A stretch of 64,000 bases of DNA, taken from Penium margaritaceum. Lineage: Eukaryota > Streptophyta > Zygnematophyceae > Desmidiales > Peniaceae. A program made the position numbers and the translations under genes. The stretch covers positions 157,036-221,035 of the forward strand of contig SZWC01000088.1 in assembly GCA_023375785.1 (NCBI GenBank), given 5' to 3'. Shown one piece after another: positions 11,681 through 22,656 of the stretch. The stretch's first letter is position 1; every line of letters starts with the position of its first letter. The notes below the pieces were generated by a model. The model saw only the letters and a list, made by a program, of their open reading frames with translations, searched no databases and was not told where the DNA came from.

Positions 11681-12896
11681 GGACGCATGGACGCATAAGG
11701 TATGTCACACGAGCTGCAAACCAGCAATTGATGAATCATGGAGGTTAGCTTTGCAATGTTTGGTACATCCTTCAGACAGGTTGAATCCTGCACAGAACTA
11801 CGCCCCTTGGGCTGACGAAGCTGACAATAGAACGAAAATTGAGGAGATGAGCGAATTTTCCCTGGCTGAGATAATCCTGGGAATACGGATCCTACATCTG
11901 CTGTGCTAACGTGAAAATTTTCCGTGCGTTTATGCAAGGACTATTTTCCTAGAGCATGGAGGGAGGAGCTGATCTCCCTCTTGCCGAAATCATCCTGGAG
12001 AAAAACCATGCAATGGCGAGGTATGGCTAATCACCCTAATTTCATACACTCGACAATTGGTGTACCAAAAAGTGTATTCCCATATGCAATCATTTATCAG
12101 GAATCATAAACATCATTTCATGTCACTAGAGCCCAGATATACATTCCTTAGATAAGGTGTTAGATATCATGGATTATATGTTCTATGTTCTAGTTTTGGT
12201 TGGAAGTCCATGTTCACTCATAAGTTCACTTCCCAATACACTTGTCGATACACAGTTTCAGGGGTCAGGCGATTTGTCATAAATGGCAATGGCTGAACCT
12301 GTGTGAAGCTGCTCCCCTGCATGCACAAAATTCTGCATCTCCTGAAGCTGAAAAGTTAAGGAAGCCATCTGAGTTGGAGAAATGGAACAACAAGAGGCAC
12401 CGCATGCACAATAAAATTGTTCTCTACTAGGAACCTTCCACTCACCAACTCCCCGACAAGAAGAAAAGAGGAAGCCAGCCTCAGCTCTCACATACAGTGA
12501 TTGCCACAGATCCCAACTTGTAGTTTCCTTCAAGCCACTCTCGTTGAACAAAAACAGGCATTCAGTGTGGTGATGATGCTTCCAAATTCTTGTTAAATGA
12601 AGGAAAGAAGAGGAAATGAACCTGTGTATGTGAAGCTCACCGGAGCTGCCGCTATGTCAACTGCATGTTTGCACAAGCGATGAAACTCTTGTGATATGAT
12701 TATCTCACCATGGAGGAACTGCACCCACTCACACATGACTGCATGTTCTTCTATGATGATATTGAATTCAACATCCTCAAGCAGCACCAAAGCAACTCAA
12801 TGTGGGCAGTAAACGCTGTGTCCAGAAATGGACACTATGCATCTGCCTCCACCTCGGCTGCCTGATGCTGAGTGCATGGAGAAGAGGCATCCCCTT
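11681..12896. other. No recognisable gene
   Basis: No LTR matching the 5' LTR of element A is found here, and no family motif. Short open frames (for example 12242-12430 plus, 12258-12551 minus) lack recognisable domains. Two similar short phrases, CTGAGATAATCCTGG (11867) and CCGAAATCATCCTGG (11983), may be a weak direct repeat. Confidence 0.4.
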
Positions 12897-13351
12897 GAGG
12901 TTTACCACTCCATAAATCCTGCTGCTGCACTAGATGGACAAACAGCTCTACTGCAGCCAAGTCCTTCTCTGATATTGGAGATGTACAGAGCCCAGGAGAC
13001 GAGCAAGGTGGCCGGTGCATAAAGGAGAAGGATGGTTCTGGATCATCAGATGTACAAGAGGTACCCAAATCATCTTCATTACTCATTGGCTCAGCATATC
13101 CATCCTATGAGGCACCTATGGAGGCCACCATGAAAGTGGACTTTGAAAAATCTGAGACGTTTCCGTTACAACAGCCCGTAGGTCAGCTATCTGATACTGA
13201 AGCACATGCAGCCAGTCATCTGCAGCGTAGTGTGGTGCTCATGGAAGGTTTCCACAGTGGCTTCTTAAGAAGAGCTTATGCTCCACAATGTGAAATCTCT
13301 CACACTATTCGCCAAGTGCTACACTCTCAATGTGCTCAGGCTCAAATGTGA
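12897..13351 (+). other. Open frame of unknown nature, possible exon
   Basis: One plus-strand frame stays open for about 152 codons, from 12897 to a stop at 13349-13351. Its first methionine is late, at 13118. The translation is acidic and Ser-rich (DIGDVQSPGDEQGG, GSGSSDVQEVPKSSS), as in disordered protein regions, and then reads MEATMKVDFEKSETF. There is no known domain. It could be an internal exon of a host gene, a relic of one, or chance. The composition looks more protein-like than the flanks. Confidence 0.25.
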
Positions 13352-14160
13352 CCGCCGCAGCTAGTGGAGCGGACATCACTGTCACTGCAACATGTGGGAA
13401 AGACTCCAAAAACGTGACTCCTCCTTTAATCTCAGACGTAGAAGGGAAGACACTAGCCTCTGCTCACAGAACAATAGCTATGGAAGAACGTGAAGATGTA
13501 GTACAAGCAGCTAAGAGAGTGGATGCAGATAATACAACTGATGTCATTCATGCTACTGATGCTGCCATCACTACTGATTCTGCCGATGCATCTGACTGAG
13601 GAAAATGATCGGATGCCACCACAGGAAAACTAGCAGCCCCACAGATTCTTCATTGGAGTCAATGAAGAATCTGTGGTATGAGAAAAAAAGGGAAAACAAA
13701 ATTCTATGCTCCATGATCGGCAGCCGTTAAATTATCAAAAGTTGTGGTAAGGAAAACTGATGCAGTACATGTAGCTTATACTACAGATGGATATGATGTA
13801 ACTTATGCTGCTGGTGCCGCTAACACTGTTGACGCTGCTAATTTTGCTGATATTATTGTTGCAGCTGATTCTGCACATATTGCTCAAGCTGGTTTCTCAG
13901 GAAGAGGGTTAGGCAATATCAAAGGCATCATAGAAGCCTCACACTGAGAGATCAGTATCAATGCCTATGAAGAATATGCACAATTTGCAAGGAACACAAC
14001 TGGTGAAGCATGAAGCTGATGAAGCTCATGAAGCAGATGTAGATAATGCGGCTGATGCAGCGGGTGTAGCTTATGTTGGTAACGTTGTTGACAAAGTATC
14101 ATCACTGCATGTTGCTGCTATGGCTGATTACACTGTGATTTGCAGGTGAGGAGGATTCTG
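13352..14160 (+). other. Ala/Asp-rich decayed coding-like repeats
   Basis: Several short frames (13330-13599, 13744-13947, 13961-14149) all read as Ala-Asp-Thr-Val strings such as HATDAAITTDSADASD and DEAHEADVDNAADAAG. They come from GCTGATGCTGCx-type DNA words repeated imperfectly. They may be one decayed repeat-protein gene or a simple-sequence expansion. No known family is recognised, and the frames change between blocks. Confidence 0.3.
13639..13676. repeat. Perfect 17-bp hairpin with 4-nt loop
   Basis: Arms 13639-13655 and 13660-13676 are exact reverse complements (CCACAGATTCTTCATTG and its complement) around loop GAGT. No T-run, promoter or gene end is attached. It lies inside the Ala/Asp-rich stretch, in a spacer between two of its open blocks. 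Confidence 0.9.
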
Positions 14161-16260
14161 AAACAATTGTAAATTGCATTGTGGCGCTAAAACACTTCCC
14201 CTTTTTTTTTCCTGTTTAGTGGCAGCTGCCTTCTTGGGATATTCTGCTGCTACAACTCATGTGGTACATGCGTTAGCACCTGACGGCCACCCACGAAACA
14301 TGAATGCCATTGCTTTTTATGTAGCCGTTGTTGTTGCTGCCACTCAATCATTTTTACGTCGCAAGCACCTACCTTCTCCCACACACTACTTGTGGTGCAA
14401 CATGGAATTTCCTCGTTCCATCCTAAATTTATTCAGGTGCTCTCCTGCTCGCATGGTTCTCTCACGCTCTGATATTATGTGAATGCCGTGTTACAAAATG
14501 CAGGCCCATGCGTAAAGGAACATGAGGATTGTGTGTGAGAGAAAATTTGTTAGCGCCAAAATCTGGATTAGAAGAAAGGATAGATTCCAATGAGCCCACA
14601 CTGGACTTATGTCCAGGGGACAAGCCACTAGCCCACCAGGCCCCGTCTTTTCCATCGAGTTCAAAGGGATCAACGAGGAGTGCACACCAGAAATGACGAG
14701 GAAAACCATGTGGCTTCTCCCTAGGTACAACGACATGTCATCAGGTGCCTTGGCCTTGACCATGGGAAAATATCAAACATTGTTTACATGTCAACAAGTA
14801 AACAGCTGCATCAGCTGCATTAGCTACATTTGCCTCAAAGTAACCTAAGTTAGGTCACCCAAGGCACCGAAACATGTCAACAAGTACCTTGGTCTTAACC
14901 ATGGAGAACATACAGGAAACACAAAAAGAGACAAGAATGTTCAGCAAACAGGGGTAATTGGTTCTGACATTGAGGAGGCTCAGACATACAGGATGGGGCC
15001 TCCCAAGGAGACAATACAAACCACTGAGTACCTATGTCTTGACAACTGCAAAAATACTTTCAACCATGAAAAGATGGACATGATGACTTGGATGTGTCAA
15101 GTGTTTCGCACGAGAAACAAAATAGCTGTTGGTTGATTACAGATGTGCACTTTGTACGTTACAATACATTCCACAATGAGGTGCTTAGACACGTCTACAT
15201 AAAAAATGTGAATGCCACTTTCATATTCTTTCAAACTATGCAGCCCATGCATTATGATCAATTTTTTTCTCTACTCATTTTCGTTTGCCAAAGCACTAAT
15301 CGTATCTAACTAGAAGGAAGAGTTTTGTGCCCTTCCATCATGAAAGCATAACGAATAATGATGTTTTCTCCAAGTTGCTTCTATCTCATTTCTCTTCTAG
15401 CTTGTCAATACCTGCCCTAACCCTCACATTCCATTGAAAATTTGTTTGTTCCAGTTAAGTATTGTTCTTAAAGCTATGCTTGGGCGGGTATGCTGTTCAC
15501 GCTCTTCAACTTGATTTGCTACACCGTTCTACGTAACCCTTTCCCTTCTTGACTAAAAAATTCATTGCAACTGTCACCTCTGTTTTAAATGGTCAAGTAT
15601 AGTTCATTCATTTAATTTTCTCTACTGATGACTGGAGAATGGGAAAAAGTGAAGAATGTGAAGAAATGTGAGTTAGCGTACTCGTACATCAAAGGTTGAC
15701 GGTAAAAGTGAATAATATGAAGAAAATAGTTTTGGAGGCATGCCAAATATACAAAAGGAAAACTTAGTGAAATCCTGATACACACGAGGAATTTTTTATT
15801 TTATTTTTTGTCATGGGTATGGCTCGACCCTGGCCGTGGGCATTTAAAGTGAAATTTGAAGTTCAAAGTTTTAGGTTTGAAATTGCTCGCGCTCGACTGC
15901 GATGCTGCGCATGCAGCAAAGTTGCTTTGTGGACTGCATTACGTCATGTGCGCATACAATCTTTGTCTTAGTTGATTGCGTGGTGAGTTGCAAGATACAA
16001 TAAGGCTCCGAATGTGTCCCACACACACGAAAGGGCCTCGGGAAAAATGAAGGAAAATTCGTGTGACATAAATTAGGGATAGGGAAAAATTTAAGCTTCC
16101 TAAATAGGGAAAAAATCCTATTAACACTAAAAAGAAGTAATTAAAACACCTTTTAGATACTAGTACGGTACTTGATTACAAAAATTGATCCAAATAGCCA
16201 TTTTTATATACATTTATCTTAATGATTCATTATTTATTCGAATTATTTCCATTTTTCTGT
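14161..16260. other. AT-rich intergenic DNA, no gene recognised
   Basis: A pyrimidine tract ending CCTGTTTAG (about 14200-14219) looks like a splice acceptor before an Ala-rich frame (14220-14480), but no partner exon could be fixed. Short frames at 14609-14848 and 15088-15309 have no domains. 15790-15815 is a T-rich run. From 15840 on the stretch is AT-rich with no further feature. Confidence 0.4.
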
Positions 16261-16865
16261 TCTATTTCCAGAAAAGATGCATGTAGACGCCGGGTTGAAA
16301 CCCTGGGTGGAGTTTGGTGTTTAGGTGGCTTACTCGCCTGTATGTCTTAACCAGAGCCCCCCAAAAAAGGCTAAGGCTCCCATGAACAAGGGGTTCATGT
16401 TCGGCCTCTTCCGCGGCTCGATTTCGTGGATAGGGGAAGTGACCTTGGCAGGGTGTCCGAACGGGCGTCTGCGCGGCCTGGGGTAGTCGACGGGTGCGAA
16501 GTTGTCCACAAACGCAGCCCACTTCGCGACAAGGAGCAGAGGAAAGCCTGTTCTCGCCTGCAGCTTGGCGGGAGACGTTTTGCCCTCCAAAAAGGACGGC
16601 TTTACTGTTTCGCGCGTGTAGGCTAGTGTTTCGCAGGGCAGTCCCGCGTAGGTCGACGCGCTACGTGTCAGTTCGCTATTCGAGGGCGTTTCACCCGGCT
16701 GGTAACTTACGTCAGCACGCATGGGTCATCGTCTGCTTTGAATTTCCATGTGAAGGGGCACATGCGTCGTTGTGGCCGCTGTCGGATTTCTTGATACATC
16801 GTTGACTCTTGGCTGAGCCTTCGGTTGCATCATTCAACGGACAAGCGACATAACGGCATGGGGTA
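16261..16865 (+). promoter_or_regulatory. Likely upstream region of the decarboxylase gene
   Basis: Base composition turns CpG-rich from about 16280 and stays so up to the coding start at 17061, unlike the AT-rich DNA before it. No TATA box or named element is clear. Both strands have open frames of 60-130 codons, as expected from GC-rich DNA, and none shows a domain. The transcription start is unknown. Confidence 0.35.
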
Positions 16866-16999
16866 ATGTAATGTATTCTGCATCAGCCTTCCCAAACCTC
16901 GTTGCAAGCCTGCATAGCGGCCTGAAGTCGGATATAGGGCGAGAGTTCTCCTTCCAGTCTTCAGTTCGCGTCTGCGGCTCATTGCTGCGGACTTCTTGA
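16866..16999 (+). promoter_or_regulatory. Overlapping upstream ORF pair (M-stop plus 42 codons)
   Basis: ATG at 16866 is followed directly by TAA (16869-16871). The final A of that stop is the first base of a second ATG (16871-16873), which opens a 42-codon frame ending TGA at 16997-16999. The main ATG follows at 17061. A tiny uORF overlapping a longer one by one base is the known layout in plant S-adenosylmethionine decarboxylase leaders, where it gives polyamine control of translation. Here the layout is seen; its function and presence in the mRNA are inferred. Confidence 0.4.
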
Positions 17000-17060
17000 A
17001 CCCAAGACCAAGTCGGCCAAAGCTGCCAACTTCTTTCTCACATCCTTCAGCTCAATTCTC

Positions 17061-19271
17061 ATGGCTCTACCCACCGCCGTCAGCATGGTGCAGGCAGCTT
17101 CCACCCTGCCGCTTCCGCACCTAGCAACTAGTTCGAGAGTTCCATCGGAAACCGGTGGAAGCCATTTTCAAGAAGCGTCCGAGACCGAAGATATCGCGGG
17201 AAGCCTAGCGCACAACGAAAATGGCTGTGAGAAGATGGAGAGCCTTGGCATGTGGTTGTCTGATGAGCAAGGAACCAATGTTCGGCGGGACAGCCAGTCT
17301 TCTGCGACTGTTGCACTTCCTAGTACAAAGCTCCTCGCCATGCAGAGCCATGCGACACTGTTGCCACATTGGGTGGAAGAGAATGGATCAACGTGGCCCC
17401 GGCTGAAAGCGGCCACACCTTTTGAGATTGAATCCTTGACAACAATTCAGGGCTTACCGTCACTGGTTCGCGAACACTCATCCGGTGCTGGAGACATGAT
17501 CACTCCCATGGAAATTGGAGTGCCGTTCCACGCTCTGACTTGGTCGCTCCTCGGCACCGCTATCCCTCAAAAGTTCATGGAGAACATCAGCTTCATTGAC
17601 AGCGCCTCTCACCCTGCCATCGATGCTGAAGTGGCGCGTTTGATTGCCTTGCACGAATTGGAGGAGCCTTTCTACTTGACCGACATTGGTGCCCTGATCC
17701 GTCTTTTCCTCGTAAGTTTTCAGTCTCACACGGTCAGATGATCGAGCTTCCTATGCTTGCGTCATGGTCTAGCTTTCAAAGATTGCGTCATGATCGAGCT
17801 CCCTATACCGCGTTGCGTTTTGACTTTCAGGGCTGGCAACAAGCTTTGCCGAGGGTGACTCCGTTCTACGCAGTCAAGTGTAGTCCTTCACCAGTTCTCT
17901 TGGGCGTCCTTGGCTCCCTTGGAGCTGGTTTTGACTGTGCCAGCAAGGCTGAGATTGCCCAGGTACATTCCTATGCAGAACTGTACTGGATTTTTCTATC
18001 GGGAGGCACTTCACAACGCATTTCTCACTTGACACGTTTGCTTCACGAGCGCAGGTCCTGGATACTGGCGTGGATGCAAGCCGCATCATTTATGCCAACC
18101 CTTGTAAGATGCCATCTCACCTGAAGCACGCTGCAGAGTGCAAGGTTCCTTTCACAGCCTTCGACTCTGAGGAGGAGCTTGACAAGGTAATCGCTGGCTT
18201 CAGGCATCCCTTCCTCTTGAGAGTCTGGTTTTGGTCCTTGATTGACACTGTAGACTCTAATGCGTGGCAGATCAAGTCTATCTACCCAGAAGTAAAGCTG
18301 CTTCTTCGCATCCAGACTAAGGATAGTGGAGCAAGGTGCCCTCTGGGCACCAAGTATGGCGCTCTCTTGAGTGAAGTTGACAACCTGCTTCATGCAGCAG
18401 CAAGAAGAGGTCTTCAAGTCGTGGGAGTGTCCTTCCACATAGGTAGTGCTGCATCAGACGCATCTGCATTCTATGGGGCTATCGCTTGCGCCAGAGCTAT
18501 TTTTGATAGAGCTGCAGAAGGAGGGCGCCCCATGAATCTTCTTGACATCGGAGGTGGCTTTACTGCTCCTCGTCCAACAGAACTTCACGTCACCACGGCA
18601 GCGGCCATGACTTTTGAAAAAGCAGCGGAAGGTACTAACACATGTCTTCGTCCATTCTCCTGAACAGATGCTTTGGGAAAATCCGGAAAGCCATCTAATA
18701 TAGTATCCCTGTTTACTGTGCAGCCATCAATCTGGCACTTGATGAGTTCTTCCCACAAGGCTGCGGAGTGAACATCATCGCTGAGCCGGGCCGCTACTTT
18801 GCAGAGACCCCAACTACGCTGGCAACAAGAGTCTTCGGGAAGCGTGTGAGAAGCCAGAGGAAGGAATACTGGATAAACGACGGTCTCTACGGCTCCATGA
18901 ACTGCGTCCTCTATGACCACGCAGAGCTGTCTGCTCGTCCTCTGCACCTGACTTTTTCACAGAAGAGGAGGAAGGTGGACAGTTCTCTCTTCCCATCGAC
19001 AGTCTTTGGCCCTACATGTGACGGTCTGGACGTTGTGCTCAAGGACTGCCCTCTACCCGAAATTGAAATGGGCGACTGGCTCATTTTCCAGAACATGGGG
19101 GCTTATACTACAGCGGCAGGTTCAAACTTCAACGGCTTCTCTACTGCTGATATCAAGACATATCTGGTGTATTCTCTCTCAGGAGCTGACCATGGAGATG
19201 CTTTCTGCCTTCCAGAAATCTCCAATTTCTCAGCTGGAGCCAAGCACGTGGAGGTGGCACCTGTCCACTAA
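17061..19271 (+). CDS. ODC: Ornithine decarboxylase, five exons
   Basis: PLP-dependent fold-III decarboxylase that turns ornithine into putrescine, the first step of polyamine synthesis. Exons: 17061-17711, 17831-17962, 18055-18186, 18271-18631, 18724-19271. All introns are GT-AG; the spliced frame gives 607 residues. Landmarks: FYAVKC with the PLP lysine near residue 233, FHIGS (His 361), DIGGGF (399-402), EPGRYF (446), [10 protein letters not shown] (476-485), GPTCDGLD with the active-site Cys near 524, and [17 protein letters not shown] near the end. The set with CDGLD fits ODC rather than diaminopimelate or arginine decarboxylase. Exon 1 supplies about 180 residues before the usual ODC start; its Ser/Thr/Ala-rich first 50 residues could be an organelle transit peptide. 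The ATG at 17061 has a good ATGGC context and an open frame throughout. Exons 2 and 3 are both exactly 132 bp. No damage is seen, so it is probably active. Confidence 0.93.
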
Positions 19272-21269
19272 ATGAGACTGGTTCAAATCTGTCACATGCT
19301 GACTGTTCATGTGTATATAGCTTTGTGACAGGCCTATGTTTCCTAGTATAAGCTGCCATTCTTGCTGGTGGCCGGAGATTCAGATAGGGCCAATCTTGCT
19401 TTCTATTAGGAAGTTCCTATGTTCTAAGATCAGCTCTACTTGAGACAGACTTCTTCAGGTAACAGTATGCTTTCTGAGATGATACTGATCTGACGTAGAT
19501 TCACAGCTTGGAGAGAAGTGAAAAAAATATGAAACGCTTCTAAAAAATCCTTGACCCTTCGTCTTACAATTTCTCCTACCTATGTCAATGTATCACCCTT
19601 CTGTCCTATATCAAGTGTGCTGAAAAACACTACGCAAATGGCAGCTGTGCATAGGAACAGTATAGTACACCTGTTTTGCCTTGTCTCCCTGATCTTAAGA
19701 TCTTTGTGCCACCAGTTTATGAGTTTGGCACAATGTAGTATCCCAAGGCCAATAAGAAGGTTTTTTCCCAAACAGCCCTCCAGTCTACCTCTAATCAACG
19801 ACATGCATGAACCTCACTTCCTTTTGACAGCAGAATTTAAAAGGTGGACAGCACAGAATATCTTTAAGGCTGATTGGGGCATTGGATAAGGAAAGTGGGC
19901 ACAGACAGCAAAGACGTTCATCCTTGCACGTTCTCAGCTTGGCAGACTCACCTTGTGTTTGAACAACAAACCACTTTTGGCTTTGCAGCAGCAAAATCTG
20001 CGATATGGACAATGAAAAGGACAATTCAACTCCTGTCCGATGTCAGAAAAAGTCCAGCACTCGTGCAGAATGGCTCAAACCCACTTCCTCTTTGAAAAGT
20101 GGGGGGTCACGGGGGTTGGGGGGGGGGGGGGGGGGTTGCCAAAGTTGTTTGAGAAACTTCTTGAGCCTTGCCGCTGATCTTCATCGGCAAGGCTCAAGTT
20201 ACTACCTGATCCTCAGGTTATGAAGAGGAAAATACTACCCTGTTCAAACAGTTCTGAATTGATTTGTCAATACCTTCAAAGTATTCAAAACAGCCAAGAG
20301 CTGCCAGCTGTGCCCAATTTCCCCATTTTGTTAGGACGGAGCGTCCAGGAGGTGGAATTCTGTGTTGAGAGCAGCCATTGATTAAGAGAAGGATTTCCTG
20401 ATGGCTCTTGAACAGCTTCCAGGAGCTACTTAGTGCATTCTATCGCTGTCGCTTCACAGCGAATTCTTCACGGTTTCCCCCTTCTTGTATTCTTGCTTTG
20501 ATATACTACTAGAATGATTTTTTTTATTGTTTGTTTTTTTCCGTTGCAGTTTCAGCTCCACTCTTTTTTTTGTTTGTTTGGGCAAATATATGCCAACTGC
20601 TTGGTTTGCGACTCGCATAGACGAGATGTGACGGGTCCAGATCGTGAAAATTTTAGGTGCCTGTTTTGATCGCCAGTACATTTAAATTGTCGACTCTGCA
20701 TTTTTATGTTTAGTTTATGCCTACTTTCAAGCCGCAGACAAACAAGGACCTGCTATTCTTGAAAACCAGCCACGCATGTACTCTTCTAGGGACCGAGTAG
20801 ACAGCAATGCTATTCAATGGCGACCTTTGTGTTTTTTTGCAGGTTCTACAAAATTTCCAGTAACACCCTCAGATCTCATATTGAGACGAACAGTACCCAG
20901 AAATTCAAGTGGCAAAAGCCAGTCACGCTGGCACTCTCCACTCTCACTCGCTTCTCGTTTCTGATTTGCCTATTGGTCTTGTTGTGGGCTCGTGGTTCGT
21001 CAACTCACGTTCCACGCATCGATCAGTCCGGCACCGGACAAATCGATGCCACCATCCGTCGGTTTTCATGCACGTTCCAGCATGTTTCATTTTGTCGGCA
21101 AACATCATGCATGTTCACCCCCCATCACATAGACATCTGTTGGTAGGACGCTTCCAGAATAGGCGTATCCCATCAACTAGGAGGCGGTACGGCAGTCTCC
21201 AGGTACAAATCCCAATGTTAGGGAGTCCGCGTCAAGTGGGGGTCAAAATCGGCCCCTGGTAAAAGTTTA
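19272..21269. other. Intergenic stretch after the decarboxylase gene
   Basis: This holds the 3' UTR of the decarboxylase and spacer DNA. A run of 18 or more G lies at about 20118-20135, next to a hairpin at 20161-20197. Short open frames (19551-19889, 20776-21146) have no recognisable domains. Confidence 0.5.
20161..20197. repeat. Perfect 13-bp hairpin
   Basis: Arms TTGAGCCTTGCCG (20161-20173) and CGGCAAGGCTCAA (20185-20197) are exact reverse complements around an 11-nt loop. It lies 25 bp after a long poly-G run and about 900 bp downstream of the decarboxylase stop, so it is unlikely to be part of that gene. Confidence 0.9.
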
Positions 21270-21300
21270 TCCTTTTTTTTTATTTTTTTTATTTTTTTTT
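21270..21300 (-). repeat. A-rich tail at the LINE 3' end
   Basis: On the minus strand the element ends in runs of eight or more A separated by single T (plus strand TTTTTTTTATTTTTTTTATT and on). Such simple tails mark the 3' end of a LINE made by target-primed reverse transcription. The C-terminal frame of the endonuclease reads straight into it, so the 3' UTR is very short or lost. Confidence 0.75.
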
Positions 21301-21342
21301 GTGGCACATGGTGGGGAGGATGCCAATGTCCTGCGCGCCAAC

Positions 21343-22373
21343 TCAAACAAGATATGGTGCACGCCACATCCACAGAACAGCAAGAACAGGGTTTACGGGC
21401 AAGGCCCTGTGGCCAGGACCACTGCACATGGGCGTCCACCGGCTCCACGTAGCAGAGGTCAGAAAGAGCGACCGGACCTTGGGGACACGGAGCTGGTGGG
21501 TGCTGCTGCAATTCGCGCTGGAGCTCCATATCCGGCCAGCCGTTGGCCACGTATGCGTGGTGGATGACAGCGCACTGACGGCAGACACCTGCAAGGGAGA
21601 GGCGCTGGGCGAGGAAAGCCGCTGACTGGCTTGCCCAAGCCTCCAAGTCCTTCGGAGATGCCCCCTGATGCCCCTGCTGCAAGCAAAGCTGGGGGAGGCG
21701 GCGCAGAAAGTCCCACGCTGCTGGCCCAAGGCCGCCAAGCGTCTCCGAGGCGGGCGGAGGATCCATCCCAGGCGATGGACTAGCGCCGGGTGGTACTTCG
21801 CCCGCTTGGCCTCCTCCGCGTGTCGGAGAGCCCGGCCATTCGAACTAGCATTCGTCCCCTGGGCATCCACCATTGTGAAGTCGATGACGCACATGGCTCC
21901 GTGCTCCCGGTCCTCCAGGATGAGGTCTGGCCGGAGGGTGGCAGCGGCAGTCGGGAGGAGGCCGCCCGGCTCGACACGCGTCGGAAGGGAGTGCTCACGG
22001 AAGATGCAGGCCAGCTCATTATGGATGGTGTGGTGGACCTCCGTGATGAAACGGGACCCACGTTGACAGGTCACCGGGGCAGGAGTGAGACCGCTGACCC
22101 CGTAGTGCTCCAGGTAGTCCAGGGGGAGATGGAGCCAGAGCTGCGCGTGCAGGTGGAAGTCCGCCGAGGAGAGGTGGACGCAGTTGCGGGGGCCGTTCGG
22201 GGATGCCTGAAGCCACAACGCTGCACCCCGAAAGCCGACCGCCTAACACTGGCAGACAAGCAGGCGCCAGCACTCCGAGGCATGGTGGGGGAGGCTCTGC
22301 TGCTGCGGGGGACAAGTGCAGTGGCGAATCGTTGCGTCACTGACATCCTGAATCTAGGACGTGCAGAGGTCAT
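21343..22373 (-). pseudogene. LINE zinc knuckle and restriction-like endonuclease
   Basis: From 22373 down, the frame shows a C-x-C...H-H-x3-C knuckle (CTCPPQQQSLPHHASEC), followed by LHAQLWLHLPLDYLEHYG. The endonuclease core follows: VHHTIHNELACIFRE, then TLRPDLILEDREHGAMCVID and FTMVDAQGTN, and EEAKRAKYHPAL with the conserved Lys/Tyr. This matches the PD-(D/E)xK RLE of R2-type LINEs, which nicks the target DNA. The conserved ending ETLGGLGPAAWDFLRRL is in another frame at 21766-21700. Two in-frame TAG codons lie in the knuckle part. Confidence 0.75.
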
Positions 22374-22656
22374 GGAAGAGGTCAGAACTCAGCTGCTGGT
22401 AGATGTCGTAGGAGGCTCCCATCTGCAGCTCCGGCAATGTGGGCAAGCGAGCCTGCACCGTGGGCGGAAGAAGGGCACCTGCTGCGTCCCAAAAAGGGTA
22501 GAGGAGGGATGGGGAAGAGAGAGCAGGGAGGAGAGGGCCAAAGAGTGCCAAAATATCCTGCAGTAGACTCGTTGATGATGCAACATATGCCAGGGGAGCC
22601 GGAGAGCGTGCGTCAAACGAAGCACAGCCGCCGCCATGGAAGTGGAGCTGCGACTG

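Noticed and set aside
17061-19271. Diaminopimelate or arginine decarboxylase for the host gene
   Set aside because: GPTCDGLD with the active-site Cys, YGSMN and the order of motifs match ornithine decarboxylase; the glycine-rich and length patterns of the others do not fit.
20118-20197. Poly-G run plus hairpin as a terminator or regulatory element of the decarboxylase
   Set aside because: Too far from the gene (about 850 bp past the stop), and eukaryotic genes do not use such terminators.
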